From Astropecten irregularis (taxonomy: Eukaryota; Echinodermata; Asteroidea; Paxillosida; Astropectinidae), in NCBI GenBank assembly GCA_963971285.1, contig OZ020254.1, positions 16,894,932 to 16,958,931 on the forward strand: a DNA stretch of 64,000 nt, read 5' to 3'. The first letter of the stretch is position 1; each line of letters starts with the position of its first letter. Positions 21,928 to 32,493 of the stretch are shown here, in pieces. A model generated the notes under the pieces. The model searched no databases, was not told the DNA's origin, and saw only the letters and a program-made list of their open reading frames with translations. The position numbers and the translations under genes are program-made.

Positions 21928-24900
21928 ATGGTTTTCCAGAAGCACATCCAGTTGATCAACAATGCAAAGATGCCAATTCTTGGTCTTGGGACTTGGCAGG
22001 TAAATATAAATCATACATCATAATAGGATGATAGTTGTGATGAACATAACCCTTGGTCTGTCCAACGTCATGTACATGTTACAAAGGTTACGATTACTTA
22101 CTGACTTTTGTTTTGGGGGCCTTACGAAATGAGGCACTCAAAGCTTGGGATTTATTTTGCTAAGAAGTACTGTCATTGTGTGTCCTGATTGAAATAAAGG
22201 GCTTGATATGAGATACATGGCGAAGCAGCCTTTCTTCGGGTTCGTTATGTGGCCCAATGCCAATTGTTTGATTCTCGTAATACGTCATGCTTTTCCGTGA
22301 GCTCCGAAAGCTCTAGAAGTGCAGCAGCCGATTTCACGAAACTTTACGCAGTTGCGTAAGTCCACTTACGCCACGTAATTTGTGGCGTAAGTGGACTTAC
22401 GCAACTGCGTAAAGTTTCGTGAAATCGGCTGCTGAGTTCACAGAGGAGCCTATAGTTCTCGAAGTAGGTTACAATCAGACAATTTCACCTTGACAGTCCA
22501 AGGCAATTTATGATCATCACAAGTTATTGCTGGATATCAGGTCCAATTTACGAACAACAGCTATACATAAATAATACCAACGGTTCTTCTCAGAACCACA
22601 CACTCTCACAGAAGAGATTACATGGTGTCACCGCAAACCTACTTTCTTTTAGTACTTCCACCATGCATAGCTTCAAGTCTTACTTAGCTACAGAAATAGT
22701 ATGGCTTTTGCCCAGCTGAGTCACAGCGCCACTGTGCATAGCTGGGCTTGAGCATGTAGTTAGGTGCTAGCCATCATGAGTTACAGCCGTTTGTATATAG
22801 TTGTTGATTCTGAGCAGCCTGAGTATACTTCATTGTGACTTTCTTGTTCTTCATCTGAAGTCCAAGCCTGGAGAGGTGACCAATGCAGTGAAGGTTGCTC
22901 TGGATGTTGGCTATCGTCACTTAGACTGTGCCTACGCCTACGAAAATGAATCTGAAGTTGGTGCTGGCTTGAAGGCAAAGATCGACGATGGCACAGTAAA
23001 AAGAGAAGATGTTTTCATCACGAGTAAGGTATATATCAACAAACCGCCGTATCCTGCAATTTGAAATAGGCGCCTGTGCAGTTCTTTGAAATAATACAAG
23101 GTCTAGTTGAACGGATCAAGAGTCGTGCACATAAACGCACGCACACCGAAGACCAGCACCGTTCCTAGCAGTTTATCCTTGCGTTTCATCTCTCAAATGC
23201 ATGTTGTAGGCCTATAACAATAATTAAATACTTTTAGACTGACATACATTGCATGATTATACTTAAGTTTAAATCCCCCCCGATAGAAACATGGGGTTGA
23301 TTGTACACACCCCCCCCCCCCCACCTAAAATACTGGGGGATGCAACATCCCCCCCCCCCCGGTATCTACGCCCCTGTTTGAAACTGTGGTAATGTATGGT
23401 AAGCAGCTCTTGTCTTCCGTGACGTAGATGCAGAAGGTTTATAGGGTTAGTCCTCATAATGCTTTTAATGAATAATGTATTTAAAGTGAAATTACTTTTT
23501 ATTTTGAACACACAGCTTTGGAGCACCAAACATCACCCTGATGACGTAGAGGGCGCTTGTCGTGAAACTCTGTCCATGCTGAAGTTGGATTATCTTGATC
23601 TGTATCTCATACACAATCCAATTAGTTTTAAGGTATCGACCATAGCACTTCTTCTATAGCTCTATGTTTATAGCGTGTAACAGCGTATGATATTTGTTCC
23701 ATTCAGTATCATTAGAATTATGTTCAGATTCATGCTGCAATGCTGTTATCTCTCTTTTGCTTTCAGAGGGCCGATGAAACTAATTCAATCCTTCCTAGGA
23801 ATGAAAATGGTGAAATACTGTATGGTGACACTCATTACACAGATACATGGCTGGTAAGTTTATGATGATCATGCATTGTGCTAGCTATGAGAAGTATCAG
23901 TTTCATGTTGGTTGCAAGGTGCAACTAATGATGTATTTAATTTGTAAACTTCATGTTTTCTATTCACAGGCTATGGAGCAACTGGTTGGGAAGGGATTAT
24001 GCAAAGCTATTGGTGTGTCCAACTTCAACCTTCAGATGATTAAGGATGTTCAAGCCATCTGTACAGTCCCTATTGCTAATAACCAGGTAAGTAATGACAT
24101 CAGAGTTCAGCACAAAGTCTTCATGAAAACAGTGATTTGAACGTAGACCCACTGATGATTTGATGTTGTGTGCTTTACAGATTGAGCTTCATCCTTACCT
24201 GGTTCAAGAGGAGTTTGTTAAGTACTGCTTCGACTCTAACATATCAGTCACTGCATATAGCCCCTTGGGCTCACCGAATCATCCTATGTAAGTTCAGTGT
24301 TTGAGTGGAGTCCTCAGATCCGAGTACAGAGTACTCCGAGTACTTCAAGGTCTGAGTACTGGGCCGAGTCCGAATACCAAAGGCAATGATCAGGGACACC
24401 AAGGCAATGACCAGGTTGCACCAAGACCATGACCAGGGGGAGCAAGGCAATGACCAGGGGCACAAAGGCAATGACCAGGGGCAGCTAGGCAATGACCAGG
24501 GGCACCAAGGCAATACCAGGTTGCATCAAGACCATGATCAGGGGGAGCAAGGCAATGACCAGGGGCACGCGCACCCAGGCGATGACCAAGGGCAGCTATA
24601 GGCACTGGCCAGGAACACGAAAGCAATGAACAGGGGCAGCTATATGCACAGTGACCAGGGGCAGCAAGGCAATGAACAGGGGCACCATGGTGACAATGAC
24701 ACCAGGCACTGGCAAACTTTACAGGGCCAACGAGACAATGGCAATGGGTGCTACGCCAATGTAAGAAGCACCAAGGCAGTGACTATATAGGGGCAAAGAG
24801 GCAATGACCAAAGGCACCAGGGCATCAATGCATTAACCAATGAGCACTTACAGACTTAGGCAATATGAACCATCACCCCTGTGCAGCTTCAAATGTACCC

Positions 24901-27160
24901 CTGCGGTAAACGGAGCCATTGGAGGACACAGAAGAACGGCCTCCCTCAAGGAAGTGTGCTCGCCCCTCTGTTGTTCAACATCTACACAAACGATCAACCC
25001 ATCCAACCAGACACAAGATGCTTCCTCTATCCAAGGCAAAAGTGGGATCAAGGAATAATTTCCTTAAGAAGCTCACCAACACTAAGTGGGGTGCCGATCC
25101 AAAGACAGTCCGTACGACAGCACTGGCCTTATATGTTTATACTCAGCTGCAGAGTGTGCATCACCAGTCTGGAGTAGATCATGCCCATGCCATCAAGATC
25201 GATACTGCCTTGAATACCTCCTGCCGGGCAATTACTGGCTGCCTGAAGCCTACAAAAGTTGACCATGAGTGGAATAGCTCGGCTGCCTGAATCCTACAAA
25301 GGTTGACCATGAGAGGAATAGCTCGGCTGCCTGAATCCTACAAAGGTTGACCATGAGTGGAATAGCTCGGCTGCCTGAATCCTACAAAGGTTGACCATGA
25401 GTGGAATAGCTCGGCTGCCTGAAGCCTACAAAGGTTGACCATGAGTGGAATAGCTCGGCTGCCTGAATCCTACAAAGGTTGACCATGAGTGGAATAGCTC
25501 GGCTGCCTGAATCCTACAAAGGTTGACCATGAGTGGAATAGCTCGGCTGCCTGAAGCCTACAAAGGTTGACCATGAGTGGAATAGCTCGGCTGCCTGAAT
25601 CCTACAAAGGTTGACCATGAGTGGAATAGCTCGGCTGCCTGAATCCTACAAAGGTTGACCATGAGTGGAATAGCTCGGCTGCCTGAAGCCTACAAAGGTT
25701 GACCATGAGTGGAATAGCTCGGCTGCCTGAAGCCTACAAAGGTTGACCATGAGTGGAATAGCTCGGCTGCCTGAAGCCTACAAAGGCTGACCATGAGTGG
25801 AATAGCTGGGCTGCCGGAAGCCTACAAAGGTTGACCATGAGTGGAATAGCTCCCCCTAACATCCGGAGGGCAGTTGCATCTTAGAAGGAAAGGCTGAAGC
25901 AGGAAACTGACTGTGGCCACCATCTCTTCAACTATGAGCCATCGAGAAACAGACTGAAATCTAGGCACTGCTTCATGCACTCTGTAGAGGCCTTAAGCAA
26001 CAGTCCTGACAGACAGCGTTCGTCCCTGTGGGCTGAACATCTCTCCCTTTCACCTCATATGGTCCCCATAACAAACCCAAAGGAGGCCCTACCCCCAGAT
26101 GCCAGTGAAGCTTGGCCTTTCTGGTCATGCCTCAACCGACTTAGAACTGCTGTCGGCCGTTGCAAAACCAATCTTGCTTCAAATTTAAAGGAATTCATTT
26201 GAAACATTGTGTGTTATCTTCCAGAGGAAAGGACACTTACCCCAAGCTGATGACTGACCCAGAGATCGTTAGGATCGCTGAGTCAAAGGGAAAGACCCCA
26301 GCCCAAGTGTTGCTCAGATTTGCTCTTGAACGAGGCATCAACTGCATCCCAAAGAGTGTCACAGATTCCAGGATCAGAGCTAACTTTGACGTAAGTTTTC
26401 TAATTTCAGGAAATGTGTCTAAATAAGGACGGTATACAAAATTCAATCTCATTTTCCTTGTTCCTAATAATCTTTCATTGTATCATTTTGAAAATGAGTC
26501 ACTTAGAATGATACTTTAATTGCCCATTGTCTTATGACGTCGTCTTTGATGATTCTTTTATCAGGTATTTGATTTTGAGTTGAGCTCAAAAGACATGAAA
26601 GACCTGATGGCTTTGAACAGAAACTTTCGAGCATGTAGTCTACGTTGGTGAGTCAAGTTATAGCTGCTATAGACTTTCTCCTGTTAATATGGGATCATGA
26701 TCTGGGATGCATTGAAGGGAAATTTCAGGAGAGCCACCAACAAATCTGGAAAATTCAGGGCAAATCTTTGAGTATTAGAGTTACTATCATACATTTTTGG
26801 TAGCATACCAAAACAGAAATCTTCACAGATTTACCTATAGCTTTACAGTGTAGAAAAATGGTAATGGTAGAATCATGAGTGATTTTGTTTTGTCTGAAAT
26901 GTTGTACTTATTCTGAAAAGAGTAAAACCAATTGACACAAAAACATATCAGGGAGATCAAAACGCCAGTGAATACATTTGAAAATACCGTGAGTGTTTTT
27001 CACTGTTTTTTGGTCAATATTATAAAGCTATTTATGGGCCTAATTGCAATTGACTTGTGATTTTACAGGTGTACAAACTCATTCCGAATACCTTCTTTAT
27101 TTTCTATACAGGATCAAAGATGACCATCCCAACCATCCATTCCCTCCGACTACTTCATAA
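21928..27160 (+). CDS. Aldo-keto reductase family 1-like gene, copy 2 (AKR-2)
   Basis: Nine coding exons: 21928-21999, 22861-23028, 23516-23632, 23767-23853, 23970-24086, 24181-24287, 26225-26390, 26565-26647, 27112-27160; 321 residues. The tetrad Asp46, Tyr51, Lys80, His113 is intact, with Trp23 and the IPKS cofactor motif. The residue after His113 is Asn (Leu-Ile-His-Asn-Pro), shared with AKR-3 and unlike the Met of copies 1, 4 and 5. Exon 4 has one extra codon (Arg-Ala-Asp-Glu). Intron 6 is about 1.9 kb because it holds a hAT-end fragment, the 21-bp minisatellite and a broken LINE fragment; intron 1 holds a 111-bp palindrome. The exon 7 acceptor is AG followed by AGG, leaving a choice that one cDNA would settle. 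Expected to be a soluble NADPH-dependent carbonyl reductase. Confidence 0.92.
22323..22433. mobile_element. 111-bp near-perfect palindrome in AKR-2 intron 1
   Basis: AGCAGCCGATTTCACGAAAC on the left pairs with its inverse ending GGCTGCT on the right. The arms are about 52 bp around a 7-base loop (GTAATTT). AKR-3, AKR-4 and AKR-5 have continuous sequence at this point (GAAGTGC followed by the GAGGAGCC block), so this is an insertion specific to copy 2. Confidence 0.8.
23268..23378. mobile_element. C-rich MITE-like fragment in AKR-2 intron 2
   Basis: Runs of C flank GATAGAAACATGGGG on the left, and the right end is GGTATCTACGCCCCTG, of the CAGGGGCGTAGA type found at ends of hAT-like elements. 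It is not in intron 2 of the other copies. Homopolymer lengths are unreliable. Confidence 0.45.
24295..24375. mobile_element. Solo end of a CAGTGTT-type hAT element
   Basis: Starts CAGTGTTTGAGTGGAGTCC and runs into GAGTACTCCGAGTACTT repeats. This is the inverse of the right end of the complete element at 55235-56539. Only one end is left, directly before the AKR-2 minisatellite. Confidence 0.7.
24379..24840. repeat. 21-bp minisatellite, AKR-2 intron 6
   Basis: Degenerate units of the CAATGACCAGGGGCACCAAG type, with longer variants containing CAGGTTGCACCAAGACCATG. The Asn-Asp-Gln-Gly-His repeats in translation are a by-product. Confidence 0.85.
24894..26180 (+). pseudogene. Broken non-LTR retrotransposon reverse transcriptase fragment
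   Basis: Translation gives [20 protein letters not shown], the reverse transcriptase block just before the catalytic motif in jockey-like LINEs. It is followed by [15 protein letters not shown] and by [14 protein letters not shown], typical of the region after the polymerase core. After a 44-bp minisatellite (25241-25853) the C-terminal part resumes: [11 protein letters not shown], a stop, [10 protein letters not shown], then [15 protein letters not shown]. The YADD catalytic motif and the thumb region are missing through an internal deletion, and frames are broken, so it cannot encode an active enzyme. Other AKR copies have continuous sequence here (GTGCAGCTTCAA followed by TTAAAGGAATTC), so the LINE fragment inserted in AKR-2 only. 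Confidence 0.85.
25241..25853. repeat. 44-bp minisatellite inside the LINE fragment
   Basis: About 14 units of exactly 44 bp, each starting GCCTGAATCCTACAAAGG (or GCCTGAAGCC) and ending GGAATAGCTCGGCT, with almost no variation. The first unit is the reverse transcriptase codons for CLKPTKVDH. Since 44 is not a multiple of three, the expansion destroys the reading frame. High homogeneity implies recent expansion. Confidence 0.95.
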
Positions 27161-28156
27161 ATCAAGATCACCATAGAAACAGCTGGTATCCTGCATGCTG
27201 GTACCCTGCACAAGACATGGAAGTTACCATGTAGGATTCTCTGTTGTTGTTTTGTTGTTGTTGTTTTTTTGCAGACTGGTTAACTCATATGACTGGTCAA
27301 AACTATTTCAGTGATATTTTCTCCTTTTTGACTTTTAATTTTTAATCAGTTAAAAAGTTTTAATCAGTGGAAAAAAAGTTAGAAATCAGTTATCTGTTAT
27401 TGTCAAATCAGTCTTTTGAACAACCTGATACCAATTCTATTGCAGTTTTTTTTATGTATTAACGTTTCAGGATCAGATTAATCCTACTGTAATATAGGAA
27501 GATATGAATATGATATAGCAATAAAGATAATAAGACACATCGATCATTACCAAGATAATTATGCTACACAGTACATTTTGTGTAAAGAACCTTTAAAGGT
27601 AGTATCATACTTTAGTATAGCATACCGACTCAGAACTTACAGGGTATGGTGATAGTATAGAAACCGCGTTACAATTTGTCTGGCTGAAATGCTGTATTTA
27701 TCCAGAAAAGAGTAAAACCAGTGACCCAAATTATTTTTGATCTTTTAAAGATCAGGCAATGTGACCTTTGATATATAAAACAAGAACAAGATCACTTGCT
27801 GATTTGTATTTTATTCCCAGGCTGCTGTTCTTATAGGATCATTGTCACAGTCACATTCTGGTACTGTATGGTTGAAAGTGTTCAATGGGTGTGTCTCAAT
27901 ACTGAGGATCTGACTTATCTGACTACTAAAGTTACCGTGCACCAATAGTTTACATTGCGCTTTACCTTTAAGAGTTTGGCATAAAATTGAGTTAGCGAGA
28001 AAACGCCCATGCAGTCTTGTTATTTTATGGCTCTGCTGACTAAGCTTGTCTAATTAATTTACTAATTAACGACCAGATATAATTCCATATGACATTGTGA
28101 TGTCGATCTATATTGCATGCAGCAACTCGCTTGAAATCTACTACTGTATTTATTAA
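27161..28156. other. AKR-2 3' flank
   Basis: Contains the 3' UTR, a poly(A) signal at 27520-27525 and a truncated T1-family element (27597-27757) that has lost its right end. It also contains the start of the intergenic block shared with the other copies. Confidence 0.65.
27520..27525 (+). terminator. AKR-2 polyadenylation signal
   Basis: AATAAA in the same conserved block (ATAGCAATAAAGATAATAAG) as after AKR-1, about 360 bp past the stop codon. Confidence 0.6.
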
Positions 28157-28634
28157 ATTCTAGCCATAATAGTATGACCTTGACAGTGATACTTTTAACT
28201 CTAGTTCGTCGTGAATTTACATGTGCATATTTTGTTTTTATCTTCATGGTATATAAATAAAGAAATAAGTTATAAGTCCGTCTCTAACTGTAGTTATAGT
28301 GTAGACCACTTGCTATAGAGAAATCATTTACATGCATTTGCCATGGGCATTTTTCATTTTTATGAAGTAATGCACACATTTTAAACTGATACTGATAGAT
28401 ATTACTTTTGTTCCAGTTTACTACAAACAATTATTTATTAAAGGAATCGAACAAAAACTATAGTTTGAAAATGCAGTCTAATGTAACTAACTACAGTATA
28501 TAGTACTGTTGCCTTATTTGAAATTGTATATCACCCTCAAATAAAATGGACTCGTCTTAACGGCCGTCTCTATGGCAACCACGATGCAAAGCACGCCCGT
28601 ACGTGAATAAATGAATAAAGTCTAAATCGTGTTT

Positions 28635-28772
28635 GGCTAGTCGTTATTTTCGAGTGGTCCCGCGCCGAGAGCCGAACTCTCGTCGTAGCCATGAGTCTCG
28701 CGAGAAAGTAGAGCGGTTTCACGAGAGTAGCATGAAAGAAGAGACGAATAACGCGACTTACAACGACTAGCC
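28635..28772. mobile_element. Short inverted-repeat element (GGCTAGTCGTT termini)
   Basis: 138-bp unit starting GGCTAGTCGTTATTTTCG and ending with the approximate inverse GCGACTTACAACGACTAGCC. The interior has TCTCGCGAGA and related palindromic pieces. It is non-coding. Confidence 0.55.
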
Positions 28773-28819
28773 TGCTAGTATAGTCTAGACCCGTGTTAGC
28801 TAAAACGAATGTACTCTGT

Positions 28820-28830
28820 GTGACCCCGCG
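28820..28830 (+). promoter_or_regulatory. Displaced candidate antioxidant response element of AKR-3
   Basis: GTGACCCCGCG followed by GTCAGTCAGGCACA, as in the upstream blocks of AKR-1, AKR-2 and AKR-4. The continuation of that block (GCGCGCGCTTGACTGCAACGG) resumes only at about 32107, so about 3.25 kb of inserted DNA separates this site from the AKR-3 promoter; it lies about 3.7 kb from the start codon. Confidence 0.35.
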
Positions 28831-30551
28831 GTCAGTCAGGCACAGCCTTGACGCAATGTTCCCGGAACCACCGGTAGGTGGCGCTGCACACGACTAGGGC
28901 TTTATCGGAACACTACTTTCGTAGAAAAAAATCTGGTAATGACCAAAAATGCCCCAGATATGTATGTTGTAGCCAACATTTTGACATTGTTTCTCATGGA
29001 ACGCCTTAGAATGGTTTCAAGAGGGTTGGAAACGCTGAAAAAAAATACGAAACAATATATACCTGAGCCAAAAAGTGGATTTTATTACTTTATTTAAATG
29101 ACCTGTGACGTCACAACGAACGTCATCTTCGGCAGGTCTTCGGAAGCAACGTTTTCGGAAGCATTCGGATGCTCGGAAATGTGCAAATGCAAATGGGAAA
29201 GAATTCCACTGATCACCATTACGGAAAAAGGATTATATAGGGTTCTTTTACCTGCAAACTGTACAAAGCCAGTTTGCTCAAAACGCCCTCTGTTGGTTCT
29301 ATATAGAGTTGTGCACAAATTATGGTCATCAGTGGAATTCTTTCCGATAGGTGCACTAGGGCCTATTAGACTAAAGAACGGTGCCACATACTTTATATTA
29401 CATGATCCAATTCCTATTATAAAATGTCACATTTTCTGATAGGAAATTGGGGCGCAACCTCAAGTAAAAAAAAAAGGGTGATCCTTAACTTAAGAGCCCT
29501 GTTAAAAATAGGGTTGTGAGAAAATGCATTATTTAAAAACACAGAAAATTAATTAAATTTAACAGGATTTTTTTTATATGAAACTGGTATATTCTGTTCA
29601 TCAATATACCATCAAGGTCCAAATTATGGAGAGCTGCGTTGCCAATTTGAACTTGCATAAATTTCCTTGTCCAGAAGCCAAGGTATATGTGCCATGATTT
29701 TTGACACTCCATTGATTTATGCTACCCAGGCCCCCAGAGTCGCTAAAAAATATGCCAAAATAATTTTGTGGCTTGTGTATGTTCCATTTTCGAAGAAATG
29801 CCGGCATCTCCCGAATTTACACTCCACTCCATTGACTGCCGTTCATTTCGTCAATGGCTGGAGTCTAATATCTACGCCATTGACTTTGTACACACTAGAG
29901 TCGTGCGCACGGGAGCACACGGACGGAATGGAGTCCGATTTCACGATATGGCTGAAATGGCCCGTTTTTATCAGGGCATTGCCTTCAAAAACTCTGAAAA
30001 ATATAAGTCCTGGATGTGTCCATGCACCAATTTTCTTTTTTGAGTTCTGAGCAGTCAAATGACACTTTTTTGGGAAAATAAATGGTGGCAACTTAAGAAT
30101 TTGCCCACTGCATTGATGAGGTATTATTTATTTTGCAAGGCATGTTTTTTCAGCATTTTTTCATGTGTGTCCGAATCATGGACAGGGTGTCCGAATCATG
30201 GCAAAAATTAAGGTTATGTTTCAAGTCAATTTCATTTCAAGGACACAAAAAACTTTCATAAAATATCAACCTGGATATAATAACTACACTTTCTTGTTCA
30301 TAAGTGAAAATAGTTGAGAGAAACAAACATTAAGAAGGTCAAATAATCCAAAATTGCTTAAGTGTCCGAATCATGGCACATTTACCCTACGTGTTCATCT
30401 CGTACCAAATTCAGCAGCCTGTCATGCTTAGAGAAAATGTTGATTTATAACGCCAAAGTATATATACTCAAATATCGGGAAATTTCGGGTCATTAATTTA
30501 CACCGTACAGTAAATACGCATGCATCTGGTGCAGAATTCTGATGTTCACAT

Positions 30552-30596
30552 TGCCCTTATAGGTACACTCTCCAGGGGAGTGTACCTATAAGGGCA
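30552..30596. repeat. Perfect 19-bp palindrome
   Basis: TGCCCTTATAGGTACACTC at 30552-30570 is followed, after a 7-base loop, by its exact inverse at 30578-30596. It is a hairpin remnant of a small element or a cruciform-forming site. Confidence 0.75.
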
Positions 30597-31178
30597 TCCC
30601 AATACTGCCACGACACTTCCCCTATACTCCTCTCGAGAGGTTGTTCCCTTGCTCCCATACTTGCTTCACTTGTGAGTGATGACATACATATATCGAATTA
30701 TGTCAATGAAGCAATCGCCATTGCGAGGGGAGTATACTTCCTGCTGGATCATACATGTACTCCTCCACAAATGCTTCACGTTTGGACCCTCATTGATAAA
30801 AAAAATAAATAATTATCTTAAATACTGTATATACTTCGGAGGTCAACAGACTTTTCCCAAATATAAACGTTACTCTTATGTCAGGCCACTCAACACACGG
30901 TCCATGGTGTCATTGTCTTTTATTGGTCACTGGCGGGGAGGGATATCTTATCCACATTCTTATCATCCTGCATATCCTTCACCTCAAGAACACCATGTAA
31001 ACGTTTGTTTTAAGCACAATTCAAACACGTACAAAAAAAACAAGGGCCCTAGGAAGTTATTTAGAATGTTCATTATTGTTGAGATATCCACGCATAATAG
31101 GATTTGCACATGTCTATACCCATCATGCTTCCAACAACCCCCCCCCCCCCCCCCCCCCCTCCAGGATGCGCCACAAGT

Positions 31179-32004
31179 CTAGGCCTGGGCGATTAGTGCT
31201 TTTCACTAATCGATTAATCGCGGAGGAAATAATCGCGATTAATCACTTAATCGCGATTACCCGGAAGTGACTATACAAGCAGCACGTACCTTGTTTTCAT
31301 CATAGCGGCACTGCAGTAAACTGCACTAGCGTAATGCATTGATTCTTACAAGTTTCAACAGCGATCAGTTCCGATTTCAGAGGCATTGAGCAATGCCATT
31401 TTTGTTCTGATAATGTATAATGCAAAATTCGTGAAGCTAATATCGTCCATAATTACTTCCTTCAGTAAAGTATAATTTCGCGAAGTGTTGGCCGACAAGG
31501 CATGCAGTTACTGCCTCACGTACGTACACACAGACCCATCCGGCATCCGGTGCACGTGCAGCACCAGACTTGATATCAAGTCGGTAATTATTTTTATCGC
31601 TACACCAGGGGTACGGTGTGCGTGTTCATCTCTGTGTGTACGTCCTGCATAATGTCCAACATGCGGGGACGCGACCGCGGTACATATACACCCTCGACCC
31701 CCTATTGAATCAAGATTAATACGTTGCCTCACTATACGAACGATGCATGATATTGACGGACGGATGGACAAAACACGAATATCTAACGACTTGTCATCAA
31801 GTCTATGAAGCTGCTCCATGCAACACACACGGCATGGCTATTGATCGACTGAGAATAGTAGTAACTCATGGAATTAATCGCAACGCGAAGGCGCTAATCG
31901 CGCTGGCACGATTAATCGAGTAGTTCAGAATTTACTAATCGAGTAATCGACACAGGAATGTAATCGCGATTAATCGATTAATCGAGTTAATCGCCCAGGC
32001 CTAG
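31179..32004. mobile_element. hAT-like element with GGGCGATTA termini
   Basis: 826-bp unit with termini CTAGGCCTGGGCGATTA and the inverse (TAATCGCCCAGGCCTAG). Both ends continue into repeated TAATCGCGATTAATCG words, so the subterminal arms are themselves repetitive. The flanks CCACAAGT and CCACAACA match at six of eight bases, as expected for an aged 8-bp duplication. No transposase is seen. Confidence 0.7.
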
Positions 32005-32493
32005 CCACAACATCTATAAAATGTACAGGTAGCCCCTTTCATCTGGCCAGACGCAACACATAGCATCTATCTCTAGTTCCGAAAAACTCTGGATTGTCGC
32101 GTAGGGCGCGCGCTTGACTGCAACGGTACGGTGCACGTGCTTGGAGTATGTGTGGTTGTAGTATGCTTCATACCTCAGAATCTGGGATTGGCACAGCTTA
32201 GGTAATTGTTGTTTCTGTATAAATGAATAGCAAAAACCCCGAGTCATCATTGTGCAAGTTGCTGAGGTCATACCATGGGGTCATGGAACTATTAAACGGA
32301 TCCATGGTGAGACCATAGAGCTACACACGGTGCAAGGGCGTATTTGCATTGCTGGATTGTACGGGTTTATAGGGCCTATAGAGTAAATTCAACTCATCGT
32401 TCTCCTATAAATCCAGGCAGATTTTTTTTCGGATCTCACGTCCGGAGCCTAGAGGGGACAGGTTGAGTTTTAATACTAACTAAGGGACCAACC

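Larger units (their letters stand above)
28157..32098. other. Inserted block upstream of AKR-3
   Basis: This block has no counterpart between the other gene copies, apart from a short conserved piece at 28815-28846 that holds the GTGACCCCGCG element. It contains a MITE (28635-28772), a partial hairpin (29197-29348), a perfect 19-bp palindrome (30552-30596), a C-run near 31139-31160 and a hAT-like element (31179-32004). The open frame at 29667-30050 (127 codons) is the longest here and has no motif I recognise. TGTCCGAATCATGG is repeated at 30168, 30189 and 30362. Confidence 0.6.

Noticed and set aside
24919-25290. A complete reverse transcriptase gene
   Set aside because: The catalytic YADD motif is missing, frames are broken and a minisatellite splits the coding region.
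29667-30050. A 127-codon open frame as a new gene
   Set aside because: No recognisable motif, heavily overlapped by a frame on the other strand, no splice partners, and it lies in a transposon-rich inserted block.
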